Assembly (NCBI RefSeq): GCF_000758605.1
Contig: NZ_CP009282.1
Coordinates: 7,254,001-7,318,000 of the forward strand
DNA length: 64,000 nt
Reading direction: 5' to 3'
From: Paenibacillus sp. FSL R5-0912
GTDB lineage: Bacteria; Bacillota; Bacilli; Paenibacillales; Paenibacillaceae
Part shown: piece after piece, positions 44,498 through 54,067 of the stretch
Numbering within the stretch: position 1 is the stretch's first letter
How the letters are laid out: each line of letters opens with the position of its first letter
The notes under the pieces: model-generated
The model's database searches: none
What the model saw: the letters and a program-made list of their open reading frames with translations, nothing else
Told to the model about the DNA's origin: nothing
Translations under genes and position numbers: made by a program

Positions 44498-44929
44498 TTA
44501 TCGTTCCTGCTTCTCCAGCAGCAAATAATAGTGTGCGAAATTCTCGAGCTCTTCTGGCTCAAGTATGGATAAATGCTCTTCCAGCAGCAGCATCGACCGG
44601 TGTTGCGCTTCTTCCAGAACTCCTTGCCCCTTACCCGTTATCGTCACGATTACCGCCCGGCGGTCGTTCTCATCGGGAACGCGCGCAATCAGCTCCAGCA
44701 GTTCCAGACGGTCCAGCATTACCGTGACCGCACTGGATTTCACCTCCATTTTATCGGCCAGCTGAATAACCCGTGCCTGTTTCTCCTGAGCGATCATATG
44801 CAACAGTCCAAATTGCGGAACCGTTAACCCTAATTCCTTATGCAGGGACATCTGCGACATTATTTTGCGTTGCACCTTCCACATGGATATGCCCACGCGT
44901 TCGATCAACGGATTGATATCTTGCGTCAT
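44498..44929 (-). CDS. MarR family transcriptional regulator
   Basis: 143 residues, a complete MarR fold. Helix 1 is RVGISMWKVQRKIMSQMSLH, recognition is ADKMEVKSSAVTVMLDRLE, and the wing has DENDRRAVIVTITGKGQ. The effector and targets are unknown. It is convergent with ltaS and divergent from a chemoreceptor, so it may control itself or that gene. The ribosome site GGGAGCTGAAGGG precedes the ATG. Confidence 0.9.
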   Translation of the reverse strand: MTQDINPLIERVGISMWKVQRKIMSQMSLHKELGLTVPQFGLLHMIAQEKQARVIQLADKMEVKSSAVTVMLDRLELLELIARVPDENDRRAVIVTITGKGQGVLEEAQHRSMLLLEEHLSILEPEELENFAHYYLLLEKQER

Positions 44930-45136
44930 CCCTTCAGCTCCCAGTCCGTTTGTCTTATTCCAAGCGTACCATTATCTTGGCTACAGATTCAATGCTTTTC
45001 GTTTACACAAATCATCATTCTCCGACACAAAAATACTTTATTCTGGCTGATGCCTTGGCATCAGCGATGCGCTATAATCGTAGCAGTGATAAGAACTCAC
45101 TTAATATACTTAGAGTCAGGGCTGGTGATCATTTTT

Positions 45137-46837
45137 ATGAAATTGGCAACAAAATTAACGTGGATGATGCTGATTGTACTGCTTCTGGTCGGATCATCCA
45201 TTGGCTTTTTCGGTTATAATGCTGCTTACAAGCAAATCGATGAAGCCGCAGGAATTGAACTGGTAGGCTGCGCCAATATAACTACCGGCCTCATTGATCC
45301 CGCCGATATAGCCGCTCTGGCTGCAGGCGATACTAGCAAGTTAAGTGCCATTGAGGACCGCATAGGCTGGATTAATGAACATAAACCTATTTTTAAAGAA
45401 GCGTTCATCCTCTCGCTCGACGGCAAAGTGCTGGCCGCTGATGCCCGGTTCAAAGAACGAGGTTATAAAGCCGGAGATCCCTTCTATTTCTCCGATGAAG
45501 ATAAAGAAATGATTACCACCATGAAGCATTCCGCATACTCCAAAGTATATACATATCAAGGAACCTCGCTTAAAACCGGCTACGGCCCCATTTATCAGGA
45601 CCATGACCCTACCAAACCAATCATTGCCTTGATGGCTATTAACTTTGACGGCCCGCTGATTCAGACGCGGACAATGGATATTATTACTCAGCCCTTCATT
45701 ATCGGGAGCTCGATTCTCATTGTGGCCATATTTGCCGCATATCTGATGATTCGCCGGATGGTGAACCCGCTCACCAAACTGTCCGCTTCCGTAAACACCG
45801 TAGCCAAAGGTGATCTTAGCCGGGAACCTCTACTCCTCAAGAGCAGAGATGAGATCGGGAAGCTGTCGGGCGATTTCAATGAAATGACCCTGAATCTGCG
45901 TAATCTGATTACACAGGTTAATGATACCTCGATGCTGGTCGCCTCCTCCTCCCAGGAGCTCTCCGCCAGCGCGCAGGAGACCAACCGCGCCGGGGAACAC
46001 AGCGTCAATGTTACCCTCGAATTGGCAGACGGTGCACATACGCAACTGCAGAATCTCGAAGGCAGCTACAAAGCCGTACAGGAAATGTCGCATTTCATTA
46101 CCGAAATCGCCGACAATGCGGATAGCGCGATGAACAATGCCGCCGTTAATGCCCAGAAAGCCCGGACAGGCCGGGAGTCTATGGATTTGACCACATCCCA
46201 GATGGAGATTGTGAGCGTAAGCATCTCCGATCTTTCCGGCATTATTCAAACGCTTGGCAGCCATTCCAAGGAGATCGAGAATATTGTCGGTACGATTGCC
46301 AGTATTGCCGAAGAAACAAATCTGTTATCCCTGAATGCAGCCATTGAAGCGGCCCGTGCCGGGGAGGAAGGCCGGGGATTCGCCGTTGTGGCAGGCTCTG
46401 TCCGCAAGCTGGCTGAACGTTCGGCGAAGTCTGCCGGTCAGATCGGTGAACTGGTCAGTCTCATTGTGAATCAGATGGACAAAGCCGGAGAGACTATGAA
46501 ACGTTCCACGGAAGAGATGCATCAAGGCAAAGAGATGATCATCGCTGCCGGACATTCCTTCTCAGAGATCGAGACCTCCGTCTCCGATATGTCTTCGCAG
46601 AGCCAGCAGATCTCGGCAACCGTCCGTGAGCTTGCGCTGATCTCCGACGGCCTTGTAACTGCTATCCAGAAGATTGTAGACGTCTCTAACCAGACTGCTG
46701 AAGGTGCAGAGACCTTATCGGCCACTTCCCAGGAACAGCTTGCCGCCATGGAGGAAGTAGAATCCTCCGCAGCGTTCCTCTCCTCCCTCGCCGAGAAGCT
46801 GCAGGTATTGGTCGAGAACTTCAAAATCGCCCCATGA
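45137..46837 (+). CDS. Methyl-accepting chemotaxis protein
   Basis: 566 residues. Helix 1 is at residues 9-28 and helix 2 near 185-205, bracketing a small extracellular sensor, probably a single Cache domain (AFILSLDGKVLAADARFKER). A HAMP domain follows, then the signalling domain with tip EETNLLSLNAAIEAARAGEE. The ATG at 45137 follows GGTGATC. Earlier in-frame ATGs extend 99 codons into the divergent marR gene and are rejected. The 3' end overlaps a copy of dispersed repeat family B. Confidence 0.93.
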   Translation: MKLATKLTWMMLIVLLLVGSSIGFFGYNAAYKQIDEAAGIELVGCANITTGLIDPADIAALAAGDTSKLSAIEDRIGWINEHKPIFKEAFILSLDGKVLAADARFKERGYKAGDPFYFSDEDKEMITTMKHSAYSKVYTYQGTSLKTGYGPIYQDHDPTKPIIALMAINFDGPLIQTRTMDIITQPFIIGSSILIVAIFAAYLMIRRMVNPLTKLSASVNTVAKGDLSREPLLLKSRDEIGKLSGDFNEMTLNLRNLITQVNDTSMLVASSSQELSASAQETNRAGEHSVNVTLELADGAHTQLQNLEGSYKAVQEMSHFITEIADNADSAMNNAAVNAQKARTGRESMDLTTSQMEIVSVSISDLSGIIQTLGSHSKEIENIVGTIASIAEETNLLSLNAAIEAARAGEEGRGFAVVAGSVRKLAERSAKSAGQIGELVSLIVNQMDKAGETMKRSTEEMHQGKEMIIAAGHSFSEIETSVSDMSSQSQQISATVRELALISDGLVTAIQKIVDVSNQTAEGAETLSATSQEQLAAMEEVESSAAFLSSLAEKLQVLVENFKIAP

Positions 46838-46912
46838 AGCGGGACCTTGGCTTCCGAGATTATTCAGGTACTATCCGGGGACCCGGGAATATAAATTCTT
46901 CTCTTTCAAAAA
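46829..46912 (+). repeat. Dispersed repeat, family B, copy 2
   Basis: CCCCATGAAGCGGGACC, then GAGATTATTCAGGTACTAT, CGGGGACCC and AATATAAATT, ending in CTTTCAAAAAA. It aligns with 16652-16735 across about 80 bases. Its first bases form the last codons and stop of the chemoreceptor gene. Confidence 0.6.
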
Positions 46913-46958
46913 AAGGCTGTCCCGAACGTGGAATGCTCCACGGCCGGGACAGCCTTTT
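46908..46958. terminator. Bidirectional terminator between chemoreceptor and MHYT-GGDEF-EAL genes
   Basis: GGCTGTCCCG pairs with CGGGACAGCC around an inner GTGGA/TCCAC pairing. TTTT follows on the plus strand and seven T on the minus strand. It serves the two convergent genes. Confidence 0.88.
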
Positions 46959-46980
46959 ATTTCGAATGAATCGGCATACA

Positions 46981-48990
46981 TTATGCCGTATTCTCTATGA
47001 ACCATTGGCCCAGTTCATTGACCGGCATCGGCCGGCCGTAGTAGAAGCCCTGCATCACTCTACAGCCCAGGGATTGCAGCAGTTCAATCTGCTCTGTAGT
47101 CTCTACGCCTTCGGCAACAACCTCCATATTAAGATTGCTGGCTATGGCAATGATATTACTGATAATTGCTTTCTTGGAGTGCATCTTGCTCTTACGGATG
47201 AATACCTGATCAATCTTCAGTGTATTGACCGGAATCTCATCCAGATTGCCCAGGGAAGAGAAGCCTGTTCCGAAATCATCCAGCGAGACTCTTACTCCGA
47301 GATTACGCAGCTTGGAGAGCTGGGCAACCGTTTCTTCCATGTTGTTCATCGCAATGGACTCTGTAATCTCAAGTTCAAGGAAATGCGGCTCCAGACCAGC
47401 ACGCGACAGTGCTTCTTCCACCACATCGTACAGACTGCCGTTCTCAAACATCCGGGCTGACATGTTGATCGAAACCGCTACATTCGCCACCTTCGCCTTA
47501 TGCCAGAGCATATTCTGTCCGCATACATCATGGAGCATCCAGTAGGTAATCGGCACAATCAGGCCCGTCTCCTCGGCAATTGGAATGAATTCAGCCGGAG
47601 AGATAATTCCATGCTCCGGATGTCTCCAGCGCAGCAGGGCTTCAAGACCTACGGTAACATTCATCAGTGAATCCCACTTCGGCTGGTAGACAACCATGAA
47701 CTCCGATCGGGCCAGCGCCTTACGCAGATCCTTCTCCAGCGACATCCGCCGTACCTGATGACGGTTCATTTCCAGATCGAACACACTGAACTTGTTCTTG
47801 CCCGAGTCCTTGGAAGTATACAGGGCTGTATCTGCAGCCTTCATTAGCGCCGAACGGTCCGTTCCATGCGCGGGAGTCATGCTGATCCCTAAGCTGGCGG
47901 TTACATACAGTTCATTGCCTTCGATGCTATAAGACTTCTTAAGCTCCTGCAGAATATGCTGCGCTTCTTCCTCCGCTGCTCCAATCGTACAATCGGGCAG
48001 GGCAATCAGGAATTCATCGCCGCCGAGCCGGAAGACCTTGCCTTTCCCGCCCACACAGCAGGTCAGCCGTTCGGATACTTCCCGCAGCAGCAGGTCGCCG
48101 ATATCATGTCCGAGCGTATCATTAATGGATTTGAAGCGGTCCAAGTCAACGAAGAACACGGCTCCCGAGATCCCTCCGAAGAAATCATCCTTGAAATAAC
48201 GCTCCAGTCCGTGCCGGTTCGGCAGTTCAGTAAGCGGATCATGGTAAGCCATACGCTCCAGGACATGCCTGTCCAGAAAAACAGCTCCGCCGGAGAGTGC
48301 CAGCATAAGCAGGGTAACCAGCGAAATGCCGGTCAGCAGAATGACATCTGCCTCCATGAGTGCAGGGTTCGTGCCCAGCCAGTTATCATACTGCAGATGG
48401 CTGGTTGACAGACTGGTATAATGCATTCCGGTAACCGCAAGGGCGATGATCAACGCTGAATACAGCTTCCAGCGGCTAAATCCTCTATAATCCTTGAATT
48501 TGCGAAACATAAATACTCCGATGTAGGAGGCCAGCAGAGCAATCAGAACAGACAAGGCCTGTTCCTTAATTTCGTAATGAACCTTTACCTCCATTTCCAT
48601 GGAGGACATTCCGATATAATGCATGATTGAGATACCGCCGCCCAGTATTACACCCCCAATAAGAAACCGCCACAATCTCTGGCGGGAAGCCGTCGCTATC
48701 TGGAGTGCCGCATAACAGGACAACATACTGACGAGCAGGGACAGAACAGCTGTACCTGGATGGTAGCTGACCTTGAAAGGGAGATGGCTGGCCATAATGC
48801 CTACAAAATGCATGGCCCAGATTCCGCTTCCCAGCACGCAGGCACCAGAGAGCAGCCAAAGGCGCCTGACTCGGCCAGTAGAATGGGACACCTGCGAAAT
48901 CAGATTAAGCGCAGAGTATGCCGCAGTTGCAGCAAGCGCAAAAGATAGTAAAACAATCCAAATATTATAGTGGATTCCCATTTGATCCAT
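46981..48990 (-). CDS. MHYT-GGDEF-EAL c-di-GMP signalling protein
   Basis: 669 residues. Seven membrane helices in the first 240 residues carry three MHYT-type motifs (MHFVGIM, MHYIGMS, MHYTSLS), thought to bind copper and sense a gas or redox signal. A GGDEF domain with intact RLGGDEF follows (about 255-415). An EAL domain with LEALLRW, ELEITES, DDFGTGFSSL and EGVET follows (about 430-669). Both active sites look complete, so it could make or break c-di-GMP. The start is the ATG six bases after GAGG; an upstream in-frame ATG is less likely. Confidence 0.94.
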   Translation of the reverse strand: MDQMGIHYNIWIVLLSFALAATAAYSALNLISQVSHSTGRVRRLWLLSGACVLGSGIWAMHFVGIMASHLPFKVSYHPGTAVLSLLVSMLSCYAALQIATASRQRLWRFLIGGVILGGGISIMHYIGMSSMEMEVKVHYEIKEQALSVLIALLASYIGVFMFRKFKDYRGFSRWKLYSALIIALAVTGMHYTSLSTSHLQYDNWLGTNPALMEADVILLTGISLVTLLMLALSGGAVFLDRHVLERMAYHDPLTELPNRHGLERYFKDDFFGGISGAVFFVDLDRFKSINDTLGHDIGDLLLREVSERLTCCVGGKGKVFRLGGDEFLIALPDCTIGAAEEEAQHILQELKKSYSIEGNELYVTASLGISMTPAHGTDRSALMKAADTALYTSKDSGKNKFSVFDLEMNRHQVRRMSLEKDLRKALARSEFMVVYQPKWDSLMNVTVGLEALLRWRHPEHGIISPAEFIPIAEETGLIVPITYWMLHDVCGQNMLWHKAKVANVAVSINMSARMFENGSLYDVVEEALSRAGLEPHFLELEITESIAMNNMEETVAQLSKLRNLGVRVSLDDFGTGFSSLGNLDEIPVNTLKIDQVFIRKSKMHSKKAIISNIIAIASNLNMEVVAEGVETTEQIELLQSLGCRVMQGFYYGRPMPVNELGQWFIENTA

Positions 48991-49216
48991 AGTTGACCTC
49001 TTCACCGGTTTTATTATCATCGTCGTTTTCAGTGTTAATCTCAAGTTAAAAATCAATATACGAATAGTAGATAAATGGAAGAGTGCATAAAGATTATAGG
49101 CGATCCCTGAAATATAACTTTAGCTGTATTTTACCTTTTATTTGGCAGACTGTCTAAGTAAATACTGGAACTTAGACCCTTTTTTTAGTGTCGGCAAAAA
49201 ATGTCCATATTTGGCT

Positions 49217-50881
49217 TCAGCCCCCCGCCCGAAGGGTTGGAAGCCGGCCGCTGCGCGAATCCTCCGGCAGGAAGGCCCGGTGCCATATCCAGGCGTTTGC
49301 AGCTGCCAGAATTACCAGATAGATGTATATTCCCGCAGGAATTAAAGTGAATACATAATGTATCCCGGCCAGTCCTGCCAGAACGAACAGCTGCACAAAA
49401 GCACTGCCGGTGAATTCCTTCCGCCGCGCTGCTTCATACTTCTCCGAGAACGGCAGCGCCCTGGGGAACAGAAGAAAGCAGAGCACCGAATACAGCAGCA
49501 ACGCAAGCAGTACGGCTGCCATATCAGCAATAATCCTGGACCCGAACAAGCCGATGAACACAGCTGCCTCCAGAGTAAACAAAGGCACCAGCAGCTTAAG
49601 CACCACTGCCTTCAGCATCCCGCGGTACACCATAGCGGTTCCCGGCAGGGGGATTACTTTATAGATCCATGCGCCTTTATAGCTGGTGGAGTAGCGGAGC
49701 ATTTGTACCGCCGTCATCATCAGGAGAGCACTGTAATAGATAAACAGGAACGATCTGGAGCCTCTGATGGCTGCCAGATCCCCGCTCCACACCTGATTGA
49801 AGATAAAGATAAAAGGCAGCACGAGGGACAAGCCTACAGTTGGATATACCCTAAGCTTGAATTCGCGCTCGTGCTTCATCATCGACCAGGTGAAGCGGAA
49901 GAACATCGCCTCTACCTTGTTCCGGCATGTTATCTCTGATAGCCTGCGGGATATCCGCCCGTTGCCCTGCCCTGAAGCGCCTTGTTCAGCCAGCTTCTGG
50001 AGACTGCGTTCAAACAGCGGCATCAGCCGGATATAGGCTGCAAACAACACGATAGGAGCTGCGAGAGCGAGTACGGCCAGGATAGTTAGATGCCTGCCCT
50101 CCGCTCCCCCAACCAGCAGCTCAAACGGAGCCCCGAACCAGACGGGAGGCAGCGCGAAGTGCCACCACGCAGGAGTGAAGCTGAGGCCGAACTCTGTGAT
50201 ATTAAACAGGCGAGATACGAGCTGAGCACCGACAGTTACACCAACGGACAGAATAATCTGCACATAATTGATGATGTCCTTAAGCTTTTCACCGTCAAAA
50301 AACCTTAAAATCAGCAGATAAACCAGTGCGGTAAACACCAGAATGAAGCCGTCCATCAGAATGATCTCCGCAGCATACAGGAAGAAGAACAGTGCCCCGT
50401 GCCGGAATAACGAGAACAGAAGCGAGGGGCCGGTGAAGGTCAGGGTTAACGTGAGCAGATAGATCAGAATATGGATGCTTTTGGCCATGTTTAGCGTCCG
50501 GCGGTCCACCGGCTTGGAGAAGAGGATGTTTTTGTCCCGCAAATCCAGCATGACTGTCGAGAAATCAGATATCAGCGTCGTTGTGATCATGAACATCACT
50601 ATGCTGAACATCAGGCTCATGGTCAGAATATAATTGTCTGCAGGTACAACCAGCGCGATCAGCATCAGCCCGAGCAGCAGATACAGCCACTGTACCCGGA
50701 ACGGAGAGCCTTCCATATTCAGCTTGGGTTCCTGCGATCCGGAGAATATCGTTGGTGTCCGCCGGCCGTCCATCGTAAGCTTAACCTGAAGAATGCGGCG
50801 CAGTACGGCATAATCGACTCCGAGGACCTTAAATATCCACTGCATCCGGTCCAGCAGCTTCAGTACAAAGAAATCACGCAT
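49217..50881 (-). CDS. ABC-2-type transporter permease (EcsB/YhaP-like)
   Basis: About 554 residues with some twelve hydrophobic segments in two groups and a soluble central region (about 305-350). It overlaps the upstream ATP-binding gene by eight bases, so the two form one transporter. In size and pattern it resembles Bacillales two-gene exporters with large permeases. The substrate is unknown. The start is ATG 50881, preceded by GAGAGGGTGCGCCGC; a codon six places upstream is also possible. Confidence 0.82.
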   Translation of the reverse strand: MRDFFVLKLLDRMQWIFKVLGVDYAVLRRILQVKLTMDGRRTPTIFSGSQEPKLNMEGSPFRVQWLYLLLGLMLIALVVPADNYILTMSLMFSIVMFMITTTLISDFSTVMLDLRDKNILFSKPVDRRTLNMAKSIHILIYLLTLTLTFTGPSLLFSLFRHGALFFFLYAAEIILMDGFILVFTALVYLLILRFFDGEKLKDIINYVQIILSVGVTVGAQLVSRLFNITEFGLSFTPAWWHFALPPVWFGAPFELLVGGAEGRHLTILAVLALAAPIVLFAAYIRLMPLFERSLQKLAEQGASGQGNGRISRRLSEITCRNKVEAMFFRFTWSMMKHEREFKLRVYPTVGLSLVLPFIFIFNQVWSGDLAAIRGSRSFLFIYYSALLMMTAVQMLRYSTSYKGAWIYKVIPLPGTAMVYRGMLKAVVLKLLVPLFTLEAAVFIGLFGSRIIADMAAVLLALLLYSVLCFLLFPRALPFSEKYEAARRKEFTGSAFVQLFVLAGLAGIHYVFTLIPAGIYIYLVILAAANAWIWHRAFLPEDSRSGRLPTLRAGG

Positions 50882-51674
50882 GCGGCGCACCCTCTCCAAT
50901 CACAGCAACGAACTCACTGGCGATATCCCTGTACTTGTCAAATCCGGTCAGCTGATTGAAAATCTCCTCAAGCGAGCCCTCCCGGCTCTGCTCCCGCAGC
51001 TGCGCGAAGGTTCCGTCCGCAACGATATCTCCCCCGTCCAGCAGAATAATCCGGCTGCTGATCTTCTCCACCACGTCCATAATATGCGACGAATAAAAGA
51101 TTGTTTTGCCCCTTGCCGCAAGTGTTGCAAAAATCTCCTTCACCACCATTACACTGTTGGCATCCAGACCGCTGAGCGGCTCATCCAGGAACAGAATATC
51201 CGGGTCATGCAGCATGCTGGCAATCAGCAGCACCTTCTGCTTCATCCCTTTGGAGTAGGAGGCAATCCGCATGTCGTAGGCCTTATCCAGGTTCAGCAGG
51301 CCCATCAGTCTCTCCGCCTTGAGCTCAGCATCCGCCTTCTTCATGCCATACAGCTCTCCGATAAAAGTAAGATATTCCCGGGCAGACAGGCTGTCATATA
51401 GCTCCGCCACCTCCGGCACATAGCCGATTCTTCTTTTGTAGGCCGTGTCCCCGTCTGAGATATCTCTGCCAAAAATGCGCACCGTCCCGCTATAGCCCTC
51501 CACGAGCCCCAGCATGATTTTGACCGTGGTACTTTTGCCGGCGCCATTGGGGCCGATGTATCCGATAATCTGTCCCCGGTATACCTCCAGGTCAATTCCC
51601 CGCAGCACCATTCTGTCACTGTAATTCATCCATAGACCTTCAATTGAAATGACCGGTTCTTCTGTATAACCCAC
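50874..51674 (-). CDS. ABC transporter ATP-binding protein
   Basis: About 266 residues. GPNGAGKSTT is the Walker A, SYSKGMKQKV the signature, ILFLDEPLSGLD the Walker B with Glu, and FYSSHIMDV carries the switch His. It is of the exporter-like NatA/EcsA class. It powers the permease encoded next, with which it overlaps. The start was set at GTG 51674, six bases after GGGAGAG; ATGs at 51695 and 51701 are in frame but have poorer sites. Confidence 0.93.
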   Translation of the reverse strand: MGYTEEPVISIEGLWMNYSDRMVLRGIDLEVYRGQIIGYIGPNGAGKSTTVKIMLGLVEGYSGTVRIFGRDISDGDTAYKRRIGYVPEVAELYDSLSAREYLTFIGELYGMKKADAELKAERLMGLLNLDKAYDMRIASYSKGMKQKVLLIASMLHDPDILFLDEPLSGLDANSVMVVKEIFATLAARGKTIFYSSHIMDVVEKISSRIILLDGGDIVADGTFAQLREQSREGSLEEIFNQLTGFDKYRDIASEFVAVIGEGAPHA

Positions 51675-51799
51675 TACCCTCTCTCCCTTCGGCATGCACA
51701 TCCATCATCTTCAAATTATGTTTTAGCTGTTGTCCCTATTTTAGCAAATTTTAACACCTACTACCTATGAGTTATCGCAACACACATGACTGCATAGGC

Positions 51800-51875
51800 A
51801 GAAATGTTGTACGAATTGCAGCTTTGATTGGGTGTTACCGTGGTGTTCCGGAGGATTGTTGTATAAAATACATGA
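51800..51875 (+). repeat. AT-rich dispersed repeat, family C
   Basis: AGAAATGTTGTACG, TTGCAGCTTTGATT, then CCGGAGGATT and TTGTATAAAATACA. It matches 10561-10636 in block order and length, with about two thirds identity by eye. Confidence 0.6.
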
Positions 51876-51907
51876 ATTGGCCTGCTTATGTAATTATATA
51901 AATACGC

Positions 51908-51946
51908 AAAAAAGGGATACTGCTTCCTGCGGCGGTATCCCTTTTT
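51908..51946. terminator. Terminator after the Gfo/Idh oxidoreductase gene
   Basis: GGGATAC (51914-51920) pairs with GTATCCC around a 14-base loop. T-runs follow on both strands, six on the minus and five on the plus. It closes the minus-strand unit that starts with the Fur box. Confidence 0.82.
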
Positions 51947-52001
51947 CTTGAGGAAAAATGATTATTCCTGATTGCAAATGGCAAGCGCTGATTCCTGCCG
52001 G

Positions 52002-53000
52002 CTACACCAAGCTGATTCTTTCCCGTTTCCGGGCAGATTCCAGGCAGCTCTCAATCAGCTTCATATTAAGCACCGGGTCCTCTTCGGCGATCCAGGGCTT
52101 GCCGCTGAAGACCGCTGTGGCGAAATGATCCGCCTGCTGCACGTACGGATTGGCTCCGAAGGCTTCCACCAGCCGAGGCTCTCCGCTGCTGCCATACACG
52201 AAGAACTGTGCATCGTCGAACCTGGCGTTGAACGGCATCGGGATTTCGATCCGGCCTTCTGTGCCAAGCACCTCCAGCAGCTGGCGGTTATACGCCCACA
52301 TGCCGCAATCGAAGATCAGGCTCCGCCCGCCGGGGAACTCAACCAGGCCGGAGGCCATCATGTCTACATTATCATGCTCCGGTGAGAAGAGCGCCTGCAC
52401 AGTTACGGCCTCCGGCTCTGCACCGAACAGCAGCCGCGCCGCTGTGAGCGGATAGCAGCCGACATCATACAGCGATCCTCCTCCCCAGGCAGACTTGAAG
52501 CGGATATTGGAAGTATCCGTTACACCGTTATAGGTAAACGTGCCGCGGATGGAACGCAGTTCCCCGATCTCACCGCCCGCTATGATCTCCTGCAGCTCAG
52601 TGATCCGCGGATGATGGCGGTACATATAAGCCTCCGCCAAGTGAACTCCCGCCTTCCGGCAAGCCTCCACCATCCCGGTTGCCTCACGGCTGTCCAGGGC
52701 AATCGGCTTCTCGCACAGGACATGCTTGCCTGCCTCTGCCGCGCGGATCACCCATTCATAGTGCAGATGATTCGGTAGCGGAATATAGACCGCATCGACA
52801 TCCGGATCGGCCAGCAGTTCTTCATAGCTGCCATAAGCCTTCCCAATACCGAACTCGGCCGCAGCAGCGCTGCTCTTCTCAAGCCCCCGGCTGGCGATCG
52901 CCGTAATCACTCCGGTCTCTGACTCCTGGATGGCCGGCATTACTGATCCTGTGGCGATCTGCGCGCAGCCCATAATTCCCCAACGAAGCTTCTGTGTCAT
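52002..53000 (-). CDS. Gfo/Idh/MocA family oxidoreductase
   Basis: 332 residues. The NAD(P) fold is near the start (WGIMGCAQIATGSVMPAI), with the motif CEKPIALDS (catalytic Lys) at about residue 92 and GSLYDVGCYPLTAARLLFG in the C-terminal half. It resembles xylose/1,5-anhydrofructose dehydrogenase-like members, though the substrate is unknown. It is last in a run of four minus-strand genes, 74 bases after the second UbiA-family gene, with no terminator between. It may therefore be part of the Fur-boxed unit, or just follow it. Confidence 0.92.
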   Translation of the reverse strand: MTQKLRWGIMGCAQIATGSVMPAIQESETGVITAIASRGLEKSSAAAAEFGIGKAYGSYEELLADPDVDAVYIPLPNHLHYEWVIRAAEAGKHVLCEKPIALDSREATGMVEACRKAGVHLAEAYMYRHHPRITELQEIIAGGEIGELRSIRGTFTYNGVTDTSNIRFKSAWGGGSLYDVGCYPLTAARLLFGAEPEAVTVQALFSPEHDNVDMMASGLVEFPGGRSLIFDCGMWAYNRQLLEVLGTEGRIEIPMPFNARFDDAQFFVYGSSGEPRLVEAFGANPYVQQADHFATAVFSGKPWIAEEDPVLNMKLIESCLESARKRERISLV

Positions 53001-53074
53001 AGTTATACACCTTCCTTATATAAGTTCTTCCGCGTATCCCCTATAAACACAATATCATAGAATCGGGTATACCT

Positions 53075-54034
53075 CTAAGCAGGCCATATGGAGACCCATA
53101 TAACAGCTATACCCAGCACTATGATTCTTGCCGCGCTCATGAGCATGAAATTCTTGACGGACAGAATGAAGGTCGTACCTTTATGCTGCTCCTGCTGGAA
53201 CCGCGCGATATTGCGGCGCAGCGGAATCAGTGTCAGCAGGAGCAGAAGCACCAGTACCGGATGCACACCAAGCAGGACCAGCACGATCAGATCAATAAAA
53301 GAAACATAGTAGAGCAGCTCGAACAGCAACAGCGCATTTTTGCGTCCGATATACACAGGCAGCGTATATCTGCGGTTATCCATATCATCCTCAATATCGC
53401 AGATGTTGTTAGCCAGCATGATGCCGGCAATTCCGAGGATGGCCGGTACCGAGAACCAGAACAGATACAGTACCTCAAGGAAATTAATGTGCAGACTGAT
53501 CCAGTTCCCCTGAAGCAGGAGGGTTACCACAGCCTGATCCGAGTGAATGTATGCCGAGATGAAGATAATGACGAAACCCATGAACAGGCCGGAGAACAAT
53601 TCCCCCAGCGGCATCCGCGAGATTGGAATCGGCCCGAAGGAATACAGGATGCCGATTAGGAAGGACAATCCGCCGAGCAGAAATACAATCAGTCCCGTCT
53701 GGGAGACCAGAGCGATCCCGCCGCCCGCCGCAAGTACAAGGAGGGTGACGATCGTCGCCACCACCGTGCTTTCCTTCAGCTTGTAATGGACGATGGGATT
53801 ATGGGTTTCATACCCGTAGCCGTGGGTTTTTGCCGCTTTTTTGAAATCATAGTAGTTATTGATCGCCGTTGTTGCCATATCGAAGCTGAGGAGCGATACA
53901 AACATCATCGCGAAGCGCAGGATATAGAAGTCCTCGAACCGGTATAAGGCATAGAGTGTTCCCAGCAGCAGCGGCAGCATACTGGCTACCTTCGTTGGCA
54001 GCTCGACAAACTTGAAGAAAATTTTTATATTCAC
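53075..54034 (-). CDS. UbiA family prenyltransferase, MenA-like
   Basis: About 319 residues with eight to nine membrane helices. The first Asp-rich motif is NNYYDFKKAAKTHGYG and the second is NNICDIEDDMDNRRYTL; both match the diphosphate/Mg-binding sites of MenA. The helix segment GELFSGLFMGFVIIFISAYI is also MenA-like. It should transfer a polyprenyl chain to an aromatic acceptor such as 1,4-dihydroxy-2-naphthoate. It is the third gene behind a Fur box. GTG at 54034 was preferred as start (AAGGA nine bases upstream); TTG at 54040 is too close to that site. Confidence 0.85.
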   Translation of the reverse strand: MNIKIFFKFVELPTKVASMLPLLLGTLYALYRFEDFYILRFAMMFVSLLSFDMATTAINNYYDFKKAAKTHGYGYETHNPIVHYKLKESTVVATIVTLLVLAAGGGIALVSQTGLIVFLLGGLSFLIGILYSFGPIPISRMPLGELFSGLFMGFVIIFISAYIHSDQAVVTLLLQGNWISLHINFLEVLYLFWFSVPAILGIAGIMLANNICDIEDDMDNRRYTLPVYIGRKNALLLFELLYYVSFIDLIVLVLLGVHPVLVLLLLLTLIPLRRNIARFQQEQHKGTTFILSVKNFMLMSAARIIVLGIAVIWVSIWPA

Positions 54035-54067
54035 GGCCAATCATCCTTATCTGTTAGATGCGCACTG

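Larger units (their letters stand above)
51675..52001. other. Gene-free region upstream of the ABC pair
   Basis: About 330 bases. It contains an AT-rich family C repeat copy (51800-51875) and a terminator hairpin (51908-51946). No gene was seen. Confidence 0.6.

Noticed and set aside
44840..45136. A 99-codon N-terminal extension of the second chemoreceptor
   Set aside because: It overlaps the divergent marR coding region, has no ribosome site, and the first membrane helix directly follows ATG 45137.
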